Part shown: piece by piece, positions 27,201 to 35,527 of the stretch | Position numbering within the stretch: position 1 is the stretch's first letter | Layout of the letters: each line of letters opens with the position of its first letter | Assembly (NCBI RefSeq): GCF_009650765.1 | Contig: NZ_CP045740.1 | Location: forward strand, 3,200,001 to 3,264,000 | Direction: 5' to 3' | From: Streptomyces sp. SUK 48 | Lineage (GTDB): Bacteria > Actinomycetota > Actinomycetes > Streptomycetales > Streptomycetaceae | Length of the DNA stretch: 64,000 bases | Position numbers and translations under genes: made by a program | Notes under the pieces: generated by a model | What the model was told of the DNA's origin: nothing | The model's input: the letters and a program-made list of their open reading frames with translations, nothing else | Databases searched by the model: none

Positions 27201-29756
27201 CTCGGGCCGGTCGCGGCGCAGCGAGCCGGTGACGAAGCCGTCCGTCGCGTTCAGGCTCTCCAGCGTCTCGCCGATGGAGTGTGACACCACGGGGTGGGCG
27301 GACACCTCCAGGAAGAGGCGGTGGCCGTCCTCGACCGCGGCGGTGACGGCATCCGCGAGCCGTACCGGATTGCGCAGGTTGGCCGCCCAGTACTCGGCGT
27401 CGCGCGGCGGATCGGCGCGCGGGTCGTCCAGCGCCGTGGGGTAGACCGTGAGCCTGGGCGCGGACGGTGAAAGGTCCCCGAGGGCGCGCCGCAGGCCGGG
27501 CAGCAGCGGGTCCATCTGCGGGCTGTGGAACGCGACGTCGGAGGCGACCGGCCGGACCGGCGTGCCCTGTTCGGCGCAGCGTTCGCCGAAGGCCCGGACC
27601 GCGTCGGGTGTGCCGGCCACCACGGTGGACCCGGGCGAGGACTGGATGGCCGCGACGACATCGCCGTCGTCCGCGAGCATCGCGCGTACGGTGTCGAAGG
27701 GCAGCGGCACCATGGCCATGGCGCCGCCGCCCGCGGCCTTCCCGACCTGCGCGGAGCGCCGGCAGATGAGGCGGGCGCCGTCGGCGAGGCCGAACACGCC
27801 CGCCTCCACGGCCGCGGCCACCTCTCCGACGGAGTGACCGATCACGGCGGCGGGAGCGAGGCCCTGGGCGTGCCACACGGCGGCGATGCCCGTCTGCACC
27901 GCGAACAGCAGCGCCTGGACGCGGTCGACGCCCCCGTGGTCGCCGTCCAGCAGCGCCGCTCTCGGGGAGAAGCCGAGCTCTTCCTGGAAGACCGGCTCGA
28001 TCTCGTCGATGACGGCGGCGAACGCCGGTTCCTCGGTGAGCAGTTCGCGACCCATGCCGCTCCACTGGGCGCCGTGTCCGGAGAACACCCAGACGGCGTC
28101 GGCGGGTCCGGTGAGCGGGGCGCTGCCGGTGACGGTTCCGGCGGCGGGCTGACCCGCGGCGAGCTTGCGCAGTTCGTAGCGCAGGGACGCGGCGTCCTTG
28201 GCGACCACGGCGGCCCGGTGGGCGAGATGGGTCCGCCCGTGCCACAAGGTGTGCCGCAGATCGGCGAGTTCGGCGGCTCCGCCGTCCCGGTCCACCGTGT
28301 CGGCGAGGCGGCCGGCGTACGCGCGCACCGCTGCCGCGGACGCGCCGGAGACCGGGTACAGCTGGGCCGTGGAAGGGGGTGCGGTGTCCCGGGCGCCGCC
28401 GGGGGACTTGGACGTGCCGCCGTTTGGGGGCGCCTCCTCGAGGAGCACGTGGGCGACCGTGCCGCCGTAGCCGAAGGCGGAGACGCCGGCCCGGCGCGGG
28501 TGGTCGCCGTCGGGCCACGGGGTGCGGTGCGCGGCGACGCGCAGCCCCGAATCGGCCCAGGGGATGGCCGGGTTGGGGGTCAGGAAGCCTGCCTGCGGGG
28601 GTATCTCCCCGTGCGTCAGGGCGAGGACGGTCTTGATGACACCGGCGATGCCGGCGCCGGCCTCCAGGTGACCGATGTTGCTCTTGACGGAGCCGATCAG
28701 CCCCGGCCGGTCCGGTGCCCGGCCGGCCCCGAACACGGCGCTCAGGGCGGCGGCCTCGATGGGGTCGCCGGCCCGGGTGCCGGTGCCGTGCGCCTCGATG
28801 TAGTCGACGCTCGCCGGGGAGACACCGGCCCGCCCCAGGGCGAGCCGGGCCACCTCCTGCTGGGCCTCGCCGTTGGGCGCCATGATCCCGTTGGTCCGCC
28901 CGTCCTGGGAGACGGCGCTGCCCCGGATCACGGCGAGGACGCGGTCGCCGTCCCGGTGCGCGTCGGACAGGCGTTTCAGTACGACGATCCCCGCGCCCTC
29001 GCCGCGCCCGTACCCGTCGGCGTCGGCGTCGAAGGGCCGGGAACGGCCGCCGGGCGAGGTGGCGCCGGCCGCGTCGAGCACCATGGACAGGCCCGGAGCC
29101 GCGATCACGTTGACCCCGCCGACGAGGGCGAGGCCGGTCTCGCCGGCCCGCAGCGCCGCGCAGCCGAGATGGACGGCGGCCAGCGACGAGGAGCACGCGG
29201 TGTCCAGGGAGACACTGGGGCCGCGCAGGTCGAGGGTGTACGAAACCCGGTTGGCGACGGCGCACAAGGAGGCGCCGATGCCGGTCCAGCCCTCGATCCG
29301 CGGCAGGTCCTCCAGCAGCCGGCGCCCGTAGTCGTCGGAGCCGACGCCCATGTACACGGCGGCGTCGCGGCCCGCGAGCGTGTGCGGCGCGATGCCCGCG
29401 TGCTCCAGAGCCTCCCAGGAGAGTTCCAGCACGATGCGCTGCTGCGGGTCCATCAGTTCCGCCTCGCGTGGCGTGATGCCGAAGAACTCGGCGTCGAAGC
29501 CCTGCGGGCGGGTGAGGAACCCGCCGCGTGCGGTGGTGCGGCGCACGGCTCGCGCGTACTCGGGCCCCCGCTGCTCGTACGCCGCCCAGCGGGCGGGCGG
29601 GATCTCGCCGACGGCATCCTTGCCGGCGAGGATGAACTCCCAGAACTCGTCCGGGGTGTTGATGTCTCCGGGCAGCCGACAGGCCATGCCGACGATGGCC
29701 ACAGGTTCCGCGGCGGGCGACTGCTCGGGGGGACGACCGTCACTGACGACTGACAA
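24255..29756 (-). CDS. Iterative type I PKS, 6-methylsalicylate synthase type (KS-AT-DH/TH-KR-ACP)
   Basis: A 1833-residue enzyme. KS about 15-440 with DTACSSSLAAVHL (Cys about 185), EAHGTGTRAGDPIE and NIGHLEAGAG. AT about 550-860 with GHSVGEVAAAVEAG (Ser about 641) and VAFHSPQMDP, typical of malonyl selectivity. DH/thioester hydrolase about 900-1180 with the HxxxGxxxxP motif in HPVRGVEIVP (about 947). KR about 1240-1640 with TGGLGVLGRYVAEWL and the SSVGQ/SYAAAN catalytic residues. ACP about 1725-1805 with Ser in LGVDSVITL. Presence of KR predicts 6-methylsalicylate rather than orsellinate. TTG 29756 lies 9 bp after GAGGAG; GTG 29777 is the alternative. A pentapeptide repeat GRTDP, encoded by a 15-bp tandem repeat, lies at about residues 1284-1320. 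Fourth gene of the operon starting at 32494. Confidence 0.93.
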   Translation of the reverse strand: MSVVSDGRPPEQSPAAEPVAIVGMACRLPGDINTPDEFWEFILAGKDAVGEIPPARWAAYEQRGPEYARAVRRTTARGGFLTRPQGFDAEFFGITPREAELMDPQQRIVLELSWEALEHAGIAPHTLAGRDAAVYMGVGSDDYGRRLLEDLPRIEGWTGIGASLCAVANRVSYTLDLRGPSVSLDTACSSSLAAVHLGCAALRAGETGLALVGGVNVIAAPGLSMVLDAAGATSPGGRSRPFDADADGYGRGEGAGIVVLKRLSDAHRDGDRVLAVIRGSAVSQDGRTNGIMAPNGEAQQEVARLALGRAGVSPASVDYIEAHGTGTRAGDPIEAAALSAVFGAGRAPDRPGLIGSVKSNIGHLEAGAGIAGVIKTVLALTHGEIPPQAGFLTPNPAIPWADSGLRVAAHRTPWPDGDHPRRAGVSAFGYGGTVAHVLLEEAPPNGGTSKSPGGARDTAPPSTAQLYPVSGASAAAVRAYAGRLADTVDRDGGAAELADLRHTLWHGRTHLAHRAAVVAKDAASLRYELRKLAAGQPAAGTVTGSAPLTGPADAVWVFSGHGAQWSGMGRELLTEEPAFAAVIDEIEPVFQEELGFSPRAALLDGDHGGVDRVQALLFAVQTGIAAVWHAQGLAPAAVIGHSVGEVAAAVEAGVFGLADGARLICRRSAQVGKAAGGGAMAMVPLPFDTVRAMLADDGDVVAAIQSSPGSTVVAGTPDAVRAFGERCAEQGTPVRPVASDVAFHSPQMDPLLPGLRRALGDLSPSAPRLTVYPTALDDPRADPPRDAEYWAANLRNPVRLADAVTAAVEDGHRLFLEVSAHPVVSHSIGETLESLNATDGFVTGSLRRDRPERATLLGSLGALHCHGCRVGLTAQGTAGSRVELPGVVWQHRDHWRELPADDAWRAQGHDAGTGTLLGSPVDVADAAPLRVWRTVLDLDNRPYPGRHPVRGVEIVPATVLLRTLLVAGAAGSLCDVAFLTPLTPAAPREVQVLVRDGAASIVSRPYDAGAEPSATGAAWQTHTTALAGGPPAARPDLDLGAVRARCTRALPPGAAAERLRTTGITDTGFAWETPELAVAPGELLARIRVVDVSGGSGTSRVSATSGADASAGDWPAVLDAALSVAPMVFDGEPGLRLVSRLAGLALTAPPPERPLVHVKVTAGEETCVDIVVTDDEGRVAGCLTGLRYAALDGAPSSAGLGPGTLVHRMDWRPVTRAARSAPPRTLVVVGDGIGTGAQWARQAEAADTRHVLLAGVEELGALVADLDDRDAVLLWTGADESGDAGLTDPGLTDPGRTDPGRTDPGRTDPGRTDPGRTDPGPTDADRAEERAWTLVRAAQILAGAGRLRLPKLWLGTVGLREGAGSRALWQAPLWGLGQIVGGEHPEFWGGIVDLDPSGPDAEAGAATLLDVLGGGGPAEVFAPRAGELLAARLVPADDAPGRAPLVCRPDATYLITGGLGVLGRYVAEWLVARGARRLVLAGRTALPPRSTWDTVTDPAWRERITAVRALEARGVTVRTVAVDVADAARLAAVLDTDALGLPPIRGVVHAAGVLDNRLLGGLTRDSLHAVMRPKAVGALVLDQLFPPGSVDFIALFSSVGQLLGLTGQASYAAANGFLDGLARRRAAAGHDDMLSLCWTSWRGAGMAVNDVVDEELRNVGVSDISAEEAFWAWDQASRYRYPQVAVFRTLPDADGTVRLPVLRELDFGAASTEAAAAPDDIATTLAAVTAEERRAWMLGEVGAQVVAETRTDAEHLDVNRPLTALGVDSVITLAIRNRLERRLGLSLPATLLWQLPTVSAISDHLLDLLLPPGATDGDPVPAPAGTSTADSRG
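25786..25905. repeat. 15-bp tandem repeat inside the iterative PKS gene
   Basis: Seven consecutive 15-bp units (GGGTCGGTCCGGCCG on the plus strand) fill 25801-25905: five identical, the last two with one C-to-A change. A degenerate eighth unit lies at 25786-25800. In the coding frame each unit gives GRTDP or GLTDP. The repeat length keeps the frame, and it sits in the structural half of the KR region, where families show no such insert. Confidence 0.95.
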
Positions 29757-29805
29757 GGGGATCTGCTCCTCGCGCACTAGTTGTTCCCTCACCGCGGCGG
29801 GCCGC

Positions 29806-30990
29806 TCAGCGGCCCGGGAGTTCCTCCAGCCGGGCCACCGTGTCGTTGACGGAGGGCAGCCGGGCCATGCCGGCCGCCACCTCGGCCGCGCACAGCCGGT
29901 AGCGCGCGTCACCGAGCAGGGCGTCGATCGCCGCGCCGACGGCGAGGCCGTCGTCGGTGACCGCGTGATGGTCCAGCGCGAGGCCACTGCCGGTCGCCGC
30001 GACCCGTTCGCCGCAGCCCACGTAGGCGGGATGCTGCTGGGCCAGGACGAGTTGGGGCACACCGAAATGGGCGGTGGTCAGACAGGTGCCGGCGCCGCCG
30101 TGGTGGATGACCAGGTCGCTGTCGCCGACGAACAGGTTGAGCGGCGCCGGGTCGACGAGCCGGAACGACGGCGGCAGCGTGCCGAGCCGGTCCGCGTGGG
30201 CGGTGCCCAGCGGCAGTACGACCTCGGCGCCCCGCAGCCCGGCGACGGCCCGCGCCACACAGGCGACCAGGGCCTCGCTCCACTCGTCGCGCATGGTCTG
30301 TGCCCCGAGCATGCCGAGGGAGACGACGATGCGCGGGCCGCGGCGGGGGGCGTGCGCCCACTCGGGCATCTCCCCGACCCCGTTGTACGGGGCGTAGCGG
30401 ACGGGGGTGGCCGCCGGCAGGCCGGCGAACTGGAGGTCCGGCGGGCAGGGGTCGAGTGTGAGGTCGGGGCTGGGGAAGCCGTCCGGCAGCCCGGCCTTGA
30501 CGCAGAACTCCCGCAGCGCGTCGGTGGCGTGGTGGTGGATCATCGGCGCGAGCAGGTCCGGGCCCCAGCGGTGGAACACCGCCGGCACTCCGATCAGGCC
30601 CGCGGTGATGAGCCCGTTGTAGTCCATCTCGGAGACGACCAGGTCCGGCTTCCAGCGGCGGGCGAAGTCCGTGAACAGGTGGCTGGTGTCCTGCACGAGC
30701 AGCCGCCACCAGTGGCCCATGTCCGCCCAGGGCCTGCGGTCGGCGAGTTCACGCGCCGTCAGGATCTTCGCCGGGGCGGCGTCCTTGCTCATGTGGCCGG
30801 GCCTGACGTGTGCGCTGAAGCCCCCGTCCGTGCCGATCCGTACGGCGGGCAGGCCCGCCGTGACGGCGGCGTCCACCACATCGGCCATGCCGGCGACGAC
30901 GACCTGGTGCCCGGCGGCGCGAAGTGCCCAGCCGAGCGGGACGATCTGCATGAAGTGACTGGGGATGTAGGCGGTGATCAGGACGCGCAT
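29806..30990 (-). CDS. Glycosyltransferase GT-B (GT4)
   Basis: A 394-residue TDP-sugar glycosyltransferase. It starts MRVLITAYIPSHFMQIVPLGW; the donor signature is LVIHHGGAGTCLTTAHFGVPQL near residue 300, and the acceptor-side motif VPAVFHRWGPDLLAP near 145 is shared with GT6 at 60,752. It lies between the methyltransferase (starts overlap by 13 bp) and the iterative PKS in one operon, suggesting that the sugar it adds may be the one later acylated with the aryl group. That link is inference from position. Confidence 0.9.
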   Translation of the reverse strand: MRVLITAYIPSHFMQIVPLGWALRAAGHQVVVAGMADVVDAAVTAGLPAVRIGTDGGFSAHVRPGHMSKDAAPAKILTARELADRRPWADMGHWWRLLVQDTSHLFTDFARRWKPDLVVSEMDYNGLITAGLIGVPAVFHRWGPDLLAPMIHHHATDALREFCVKAGLPDGFPSPDLTLDPCPPDLQFAGLPAATPVRYAPYNGVGEMPEWAHAPRRGPRIVVSLGMLGAQTMRDEWSEALVACVARAVAGLRGAEVVLPLGTAHADRLGTLPPSFRLVDPAPLNLFVGDSDLVIHHGGAGTCLTTAHFGVPQLVLAQQHPAYVGCGERVAATGSGLALDHHAVTDDGLAVGAAIDALLGDARYRLCAAEVAAGMARLPSVNDTVARLEELPGR

Positions 30991-32036
30991 ACCGTGCTCT
31001 CCACCAGGTGCAGGTACGAGTTGACCGGGCGGATCCCGTCCACGCGCAGCCCGGCTTGTTCGATCAGGCCGAGCAGACCGGCGCGGGTGTGCTTCTTGCC
31101 GCCCACGTTGAGGAGCAGCAGCAGGTCCATGGCGGTGGTGAACTTCATCTCCGGGCTGCCGTCGACGAGGTTCTCCATGACGACGACGCGGGCGCCGGGG
31201 CGGGCCGCCCGGGCCACGTTGCGCAGTGTGCGCACCGTGCTCTCGTCGTCCCACTCGAGGATGTTCTTCAGGATGTAGACATCCGCCTCGACGGGGACCT
31301 CCTGGCGGCAGTCGCCGGGCACCAGGGTCGCCCGGCCGGCCAGCGCACCCCCCTCGCGCAGCCGCGGGTCGGCGCCGGCCACGACGTCCGGCAGGTCGAG
31401 CAGGATGCCGTGCAGCGACGGATGGCGTTCCATGAGGGTGCTCAGGACGTGTCCCTGGCCGCCGGCGATGTCGGCGACCCGGCCGGCGTCCGCGATGTCG
31501 AGCACGTCCGCGATGGCCTGGGCGGAGAGCCGGCTCGACTGGGTCATGGCCTTGTCGAAGACGGCGGAGGACTCGGGCGCGTCCTCGTGCAGGTAGGTGA
31601 AGAACTCCTTCGCGTGCAGCCCGGGAAAGACGCTCTTGCCCGTGCGTACGGCCTCGTCGAGGTGGCCCCACACCTCCCAGGACCAGGGCTCGGTGGCCCA
31701 CAGCGCGTTGTACTTCAGTCCGCGGGGCGCGTCCTCGCGCAGCAGCCGGGAGAAGGCCGTGTGGCCGACCAGGCCGTCGGCGGTCAGGGTGAAGATGTCG
31801 TAGCACCGCAGGGCGCGTACCAGGCGCTCCAGTGCGTCGGCGTCCGCGCCGACGGTGCGGGCGAGGTCGGCGACGGCGACGGGGGTGTCCCCGACGGCGT
31901 CGGCGACGCCGAGCCGGGCGGCGGCACGGATCGCGGCGGCGCAGGCCGCGCTGTGCGCGAGTTCCCGCATCCGCAGGACGGCTTCGGGCACGGCCGTGCC
32001 GGTGCCGGTCTCTGTGTCGGTGGTCATGGGGGTCAT
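30978..32036 (-). CDS. SAM-dependent methyltransferase, Methyltransf_2 type (MT1)
   Basis: A 352-residue methyltransferase of the bacterial O-methyltransferase family. An N-terminal dimerisation helix bundle (ELAHSAACAAAIRAAARLGVADAV) precedes the SAM-binding domain with VADIAGGQGHVLSTLMERH near residue 180, the DLPDVV motif and YILKNILEWDDE. This family includes tetracenomycin and anthracycline O-methyltransferases and also C-methyltransferases such as the one that methylates 6-methylsalicylate in polyketomycin biosynthesis. Location next to the iterative PKS favours the aryl acid or a sugar as substrate. ATG 32036 follows GGAAGGG; an alternative ATG is at 32027. Confidence 0.87.
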   Translation of the reverse strand: MTPMTTDTETGTGTAVPEAVLRMRELAHSAACAAAIRAAARLGVADAVGDTPVAVADLARTVGADADALERLVRALRCYDIFTLTADGLVGHTAFSRLLREDAPRGLKYNALWATEPWSWEVWGHLDEAVRTGKSVFPGLHAKEFFTYLHEDAPESSAVFDKAMTQSSRLSAQAIADVLDIADAGRVADIAGGQGHVLSTLMERHPSLHGILLDLPDVVAGADPRLREGGALAGRATLVPGDCRQEVPVEADVYILKNILEWDDESTVRTLRNVARAARPGARVVVMENLVDGSPEMKFTTAMDLLLLLNVGGKKHTRAGLLGLIEQAGLRVDGIRPVNSYLHLVESTVCAS

Positions 32037-32494
32037 TCGCCCTTCCCGGTCGGCAGATCGTCGCGGTAGACCTGGCGGTGCCGGACCTTCAGCCGGCCGT
32101 CCTCGCGGACCAGCACGTCGTCGCAGGTGCAGCTGAGCCGTATCTCGGCCTGTCCGCCCTGTGCGGTGCTGGTGATCAGTGCGTAGGTGCGGGCGAGGAC
32201 GGTGTCGTCGTCCTGCGGGTCGACCTGGAGCATGCCGAGCCAGTGGCGGCGCTGGATGCCCTCGGCGGCGAGCTGCGCGGCGGCCCTGCGGGCGCCGGCC
32301 TCGATCTCCGCGCGGCCCCGCTGGGGTTCGGGGTGCGCGTTGGCCGCGAACACCCCGTCCTCGGTGAAGGTCAGGGCCCATTCCTCGACGGCCCCGCTGT
32401 CGAGGTGGCGCATCTGCCTCCCGTAGAAGTGCTGGATCTCCAGGTAGAGCTGGGTGTCGTCGTACGTGCCCGTGCGGTGCTCCGCGAGCGGCAT
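32033..32494 (-). CDS. NTF2/SnoaL-like small protein
   Basis: A 153-residue alpha+beta-barrel protein of the SnoaL_4/aromatic-dioxygenase beta-like family. Typical elements are IQHFYGRQMRHLDSGAVEEWALTF and a basic C-terminus (RLKVRHRQVYRDD). Members act as cyclases, hydratases or accessory factors in aromatic polyketide pathways; the exact role cannot be told. It is the first gene of the operon SnoaL-MT1-GT4-iPKS-KAS1, with a SARP-type promoter at 32540-32571. Its stop overlaps the MT1 start (ATGA). Confidence 0.82.
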   Translation of the reverse strand: MPLAEHRTGTYDDTQLYLEIQHFYGRQMRHLDSGAVEEWALTFTEDGVFAANAHPEPQRGRAEIEAGARRAAAQLAAEGIQRRHWLGMLQVDPQDDDTVLARTYALITSTAQGGQAEIRLSCTCDDVLVREDGRLKVRHRQVYRDDLPTGKGE

Positions 32495-32539
32495 GTGATC
32501 GAGCCCTCCCTCTCGGTTCGATGCCGATGATCTGGCGTC

Positions 32540-32571
32540 ACCCTGACAGCGCCGACTCGAGAGGTACTGGA
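32540..32571 (-). promoter_or_regulatory. SARP-type promoter for the SnoaL-MT1-GT4-iPKS-KAS1 operon
   Basis: Minus strand: TCCAGTA (32571-32565), 11 bp later TCGAGTC (32560-32554), 8 bp, then CAGGGT (32545-32540). The geometry equals that of the other cluster promoters. Confidence 0.75.
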
Positions 32572-32600
32572 GCGGGCGTGGGAGTGCCCACACCCGCCCC

Positions 32601-32643
32601 TCGATCGGCCTTCCGCCCTCGCTCGAGGCGAGCGCACGACGCT
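32601..32643 (+). promoter_or_regulatory. SARP-type promoter for ketoreductase and aromatase genes
   Basis: Three heptamers at 11-bp steps, TCGATCG (32601), TCCGCCC (32612) and TCGAGGC (32623), are followed after 8 bp by GACGCT (32638-32643). It drives the unit starting at 32676 and is back to back with the promoter at 32540-32571. Confidence 0.75.
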
Positions 32644-32675
32644 GACGTGCACCGACACCTGCCCGGAGGGAATCC

Positions 32676-33464
32676 ATGAGCACAGACGCCACCCCAGACA
32701 TCGCCCTGGTGACGGGCGGCACCAGTGGGATCGGTCTGGCCGTCGCACGAAAGCTGGCCGCGCGCGGCACCCGGATCTTCCTGTGCGCCCGCACCGAGGC
32801 CGATGTGAAGGAGACGGTCGGCACGCTGCGCGACCAGGGGCTCGAGGCGGACGGTATCGCCGCCGACGTCCGCGACCCGGGTGCCGCGGACGCGCTGGTG
32901 CGGGCGGCCGTCGACCGGTTCGGCCCGCTGACCGTGCTCGTCAACAACGCGGGGCGCAACGGCGGCGGGGTGACGGCCCGGATCACCGACGAGCTGTGGG
33001 ACGACGTGATCGAGACCAACCTCAACAGCGTGTTCCGGGTGACCCGAGCCGCGCTCGCGCACGGCGGCATCGGCGCGGAGCGTCCCGGACGCATCATCAG
33101 CGTCGCCTCGACGGGCGGCAAACAGGGGGTTCCGCTGGGTGCGCCGTACTCCGCCGCGAAGGCGGGGGTCATCGGCTTCACCAAGGCACTGGCGAAGGAG
33201 CTGGCGCCCACCGGTACGACCGTGAACGCGGTCTGCCCGGGCTATGTGGAGACGCCCATGGCCGTGCGGGTCCGGCAGGCGTACGCCGACACCTGGAACA
33301 CCACCGAGGAGAAGGTGCACGAGCAGTTCAGGGCGAAGATCCCGCTCGGCCGCTACTCGACCCCCGAGGAGGTCGCGGGTCTCGTGGACTACCTGACGAC
33401 CGAGGACGCCGCCTCGATCACCGCCCAGGCGCTCAACGTCTGCGGCGGGCTGGGAATCTACTGA
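32676..33464 (+). CDS. Type II PKS ketoreductase (C9-type, SDR)
   Basis: A 262-residue short-chain dehydrogenase of the ActIII/OxyJ group. NADPH-binding motif TGGTSGIGLAVARKLA, NNAGRNGGG, catalytic Ser in VASTGGKQG and YxxxK as YSAAKAGV near residue 160, with the PGYVETPMA segment typical of aromatic polyketide ketoreductases. It reduces the C9 carbonyl of the nascent poly-beta-ketone and helps set first-ring folding between C7 and C12. A Shine-Dalgarno GGAGGGA precedes ATG 32676. The aromatase/cyclase gene follows on the same strand. Confidence 0.95.
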   Translation: MSTDATPDIALVTGGTSGIGLAVARKLAARGTRIFLCARTEADVKETVGTLRDQGLEADGIAADVRDPGAADALVRAAVDRFGPLTVLVNNAGRNGGGVTARITDELWDDVIETNLNSVFRVTRAALAHGGIGAERPGRIISVASTGGKQGVPLGAPYSAAKAGVIGFTKALAKELAPTGTTVNAVCPGYVETPMAVRVRQAYADTWNTTEEKVHEQFRAKIPLGRYSTPEEVAGLVDYLTTEDAASITAQALNVCGGLGIY

Positions 33465-33499
33465 TGCCGGCGGCCGGGAGCCGCGGAGAGGACGCCAGA

Positions 33500-34453
33500 A
33501 TGGCTGCGCACGGAAAGCACCACACGTCGCACGAGATCGACATCGACGCTCCGGCCGGGACGGTCTACCGCGTCATCGCCGACGCGCGGCGCTGGCCCGA
33601 CTTCTTCGGCCCGACCGTGCACGTGGAGCGGGAGGCGCTGGAGGAGGGCGCCGAGCGGCTCCGGATCTGGGCGACCGCCAACGAGGCGGTGAAGTCCTGG
33701 ACCTCGCGTCGTGAACTCGACGAGGCCGCGCACCGCGTCACCTTCCGGCAGGAGGTCTCGACACCCCCGGTCGCCGCCATGGGCGGCACCTGGACGGTCA
33801 CGGAGCGGCCCGGGGGCGGGGCGCGGCTGGTGCTGACACACGACTTCGAGGCGGTCGGCGACACTCCTCAGAACGTGGCGTGGGTGGAGCGGGCCACCGA
33901 CCGCAACAGCCGGACGGAGCTCGGCAACATCAAGGGGCTGGCGGAGGGCTGGGAGCACCTCGGCGAACTGCTGTTCTCCTTCGAGGACTCGGTGCTCGTG
34001 GACGCGCCGGCGCAGGCGGCGTACGACTTCCTGTACCAGGCGAAGAAGTGGCCGGAGCGGCTGCCGCACGTCACCCGGCTCGACCTCGCCGAGGACGTGC
34101 CGGACGTGCAGCTGATGGTGATGGACACGCTGGCCAAGGACGGCTCCACGCACCGCACCGAATCGGTACGGGTGTGCTTCCCGGACGAGCACCGCATCGT
34201 CTACAAGCAGCTCGTCCCCCCGTCCCTCATGGCCACGCACACCGGCGAGTGGACCGTGCGCGCGGCCGGCGAGGGCGGCGTGCGCGTCGCGTCCCGGCAC
34301 ACCGTCGTCGTCAAGGAGGCGGCGGTCACGAAGGTGCTGGGACCCGAGGCGACGGTCGCCACGGCGCGGGACTTCATCCGGGCGGCGGCCGGCGGCAACA
34401 GCATGGCGACGCTGTCCCTGCTCAAGGAGTTCGCCGAGTCCGGCCAGGAGTGA
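33500..34453 (+). CDS. Didomain polyketide aromatase/cyclase (SRPBCC)
   Basis: A 317-residue protein with two Bet v1-like START domains, about residues 5-150 (HEIDIDAPAGTVYRVIADARRWPDFF) and 160-310 (FEDSVLVDAPAQAAYDFLYQAKKWPERL). This is the ActVII/OxyK type of didomain aromatase that dehydrates and closes the first ring of C9-reduced polyketides, matching the ketoreductase directly upstream. ATG 33500 follows GAGAGGA; an in-frame ATG at 33464 overlapping the ketoreductase stop is an alternative that adds 12 residues without homologous appearance. A strong hairpin ends the unit. Confidence 0.94.
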   Translation: MAAHGKHHTSHEIDIDAPAGTVYRVIADARRWPDFFGPTVHVEREALEEGAERLRIWATANEAVKSWTSRRELDEAAHRVTFRQEVSTPPVAAMGGTWTVTERPGGGARLVLTHDFEAVGDTPQNVAWVERATDRNSRTELGNIKGLAEGWEHLGELLFSFEDSVLVDAPAQAAYDFLYQAKKWPERLPHVTRLDLAEDVPDVQLMVMDTLAKDGSTHRTESVRVCFPDEHRIVYKQLVPPSLMATHTGEWTVRAAGEGGVRVASRHTVVVKEAAVTKVLGPEATVATARDFIRAAAGGNSMATLSLLKEFAESGQE

Positions 34454-34511
34454 GGGCCGTTTTACCGGCCCTGGGCCCCGGACCGCGCGCCGCGGTCCGG
34501 GGCCCAGGGCC
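34453..34511. terminator. Two overlapping hairpins between converging operons
   Basis: GGCCCTGGGCCCCGGACCGCG (34467-34487) pairs perfectly with 34491-34511 around a 3-nt loop, a 21-bp stem. A smaller hairpin, AGGGCCG (34453-34459) with CGGCCCT (34466-34472), shares the first bases of the large stem, so the two cannot form together. The large hairpin is a bidirectional terminator for the aromatase and acyltransferase units. Confidence 0.85.
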
Positions 34512-34525
34512 TGCTGGCGCCCGGA

Positions 34526-35527
34526 TCAGCCGTCCAGCCCGTACCCCTCGGTCCGGAGCGTGTCGCGCGCCCTCTCCAGGGCCTGCCGGTCCGCCTCGGC
34601 GCCGCCGGGCCGGGCCGGGGAGAGGGCGGCGACCGTGCTGCGGCCGGTGCGGACGGCCTTGTGGCGCCGGGCGAATGTGGCGAGCCCCTGCCCGGGGCCC
34701 ACCTCCAGCAACAACCGGTCGCCTTCCGCGAGCAGGGTGTCCAGGGCCGGCCAGAACAGCACCGGCCGGGCGGGCTGGTACGCCCAGTAGGCGGGACTGA
34801 CCGCCTCCTCGGCGCTCAGCGGGACGGCGGTGTACCCGGAGTGGACCCGCAGTGCCGGTGCCCGGCGCCCGGCAGCGGCGATCAGCTGCTCGGCGCCCTC
34901 CAGCACCGGTTCCATCAGGGGACTGTGGAACGCCGTGGCGGACGCCACCCTGCGGCAGGCGAACCCGTCCGAGGCGAGCCGCCAGGCGGCCTTGGCGAGC
35001 GGGATCTCGGGCCCGGCGAGGACGGCCGCGAGCGGCGCGTTCACCGCGCCGATCACCACACCGTCGCCGAGGTAGGGCTCGAGCCGCGCCGCGGTCGCCG
35101 CGACGGCGAGCATGCCGCCCGCCTCGGCCCGCGCCGCCCGGCTCACCCGGTCCGCCACCAGCCGCGCCGCGTCCTCGAGGCGGAACACGCCGGCCAGTAC
35201 GGCCGCCGCGACCTCGCCGACGCTGTGCCCGAGCAGGGCGACCGGCCGGATGCCCCAGCTGAGGACGAGCCGTCCCAGGGCGTAGTCCACGGCGAAGAGC
35301 AGGGGCTGCGCGAACGCCGCGTCGTCGCAGGGCGGTTCGGGCCGCTCGGCGAGCCACTGCACGCGCAGGGCGCGGCCTCGGTCGCCGAGCGCGGTGAACA
35401 CCTCGTCCATGGCGCGGGCGAAGACCGGCTCGCTCGGGAGCAGTCCGGCGGCCATCCGCGCGTACTGCGACCCCTGTCCCGGCAGCAGGAGTGCCACGGG
35501 GCGGGGGCCGGGGGCGGGACGGCTCAT
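34526..35527 (-). CDS. Free-standing acyltransferase, FabD/OxyP-like
   Basis: A 333-residue acyltransferase. GQGSQYARMAAGLLP starts the domain, the nucleophile elbow is ALLGHSVGEVAAAVLAGVF with Ser near residue 95, and TAFHSPLMEP near 200 corresponds to the malonyl-type specificity loop. Single ATs of this kind in type II PKS clusters (OxyP, ZhuC-like) act in priming: they load starters or remove wrongly loaded acetyl groups so that non-acetate starters are used. This suits a malonamate-primed pathway. The start overlaps the cyclase stop (ATGA), so the two are co-translated. Confidence 0.87.
   Translation of the reverse strand: MSRPAPGPRPVALLLPGQGSQYARMAAGLLPSEPVFARAMDEVFTALGDRGRALRVQWLAERPEPPCDDAAFAQPLLFAVDYALGRLVLSWGIRPVALLGHSVGEVAAAVLAGVFRLEDAARLVADRVSRAARAEAGGMLAVAATAARLEPYLGDGVVIGAVNAPLAAVLAGPEIPLAKAAWRLASDGFACRRVASATAFHSPLMEPVLEGAEQLIAAAGRRAPALRVHSGYTAVPLSAEEAVSPAYWAYQPARPVLFWPALDTLLAEGDRLLLEVGPGQGLATFARRHKAVRTGRSTVAALSPARPGGAEADRQALERARDTLRTEGYGLDG

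Noticed and set aside
32033..33211. Minus-strand frame covering the ketoreductase and the SnoaL-like gene as one 392-residue protein
   Set aside because: The upstream half is antisense to the ketoreductase and crosses two promoters. Only the last 153 codons, from ATG 32494, resemble a known fold.
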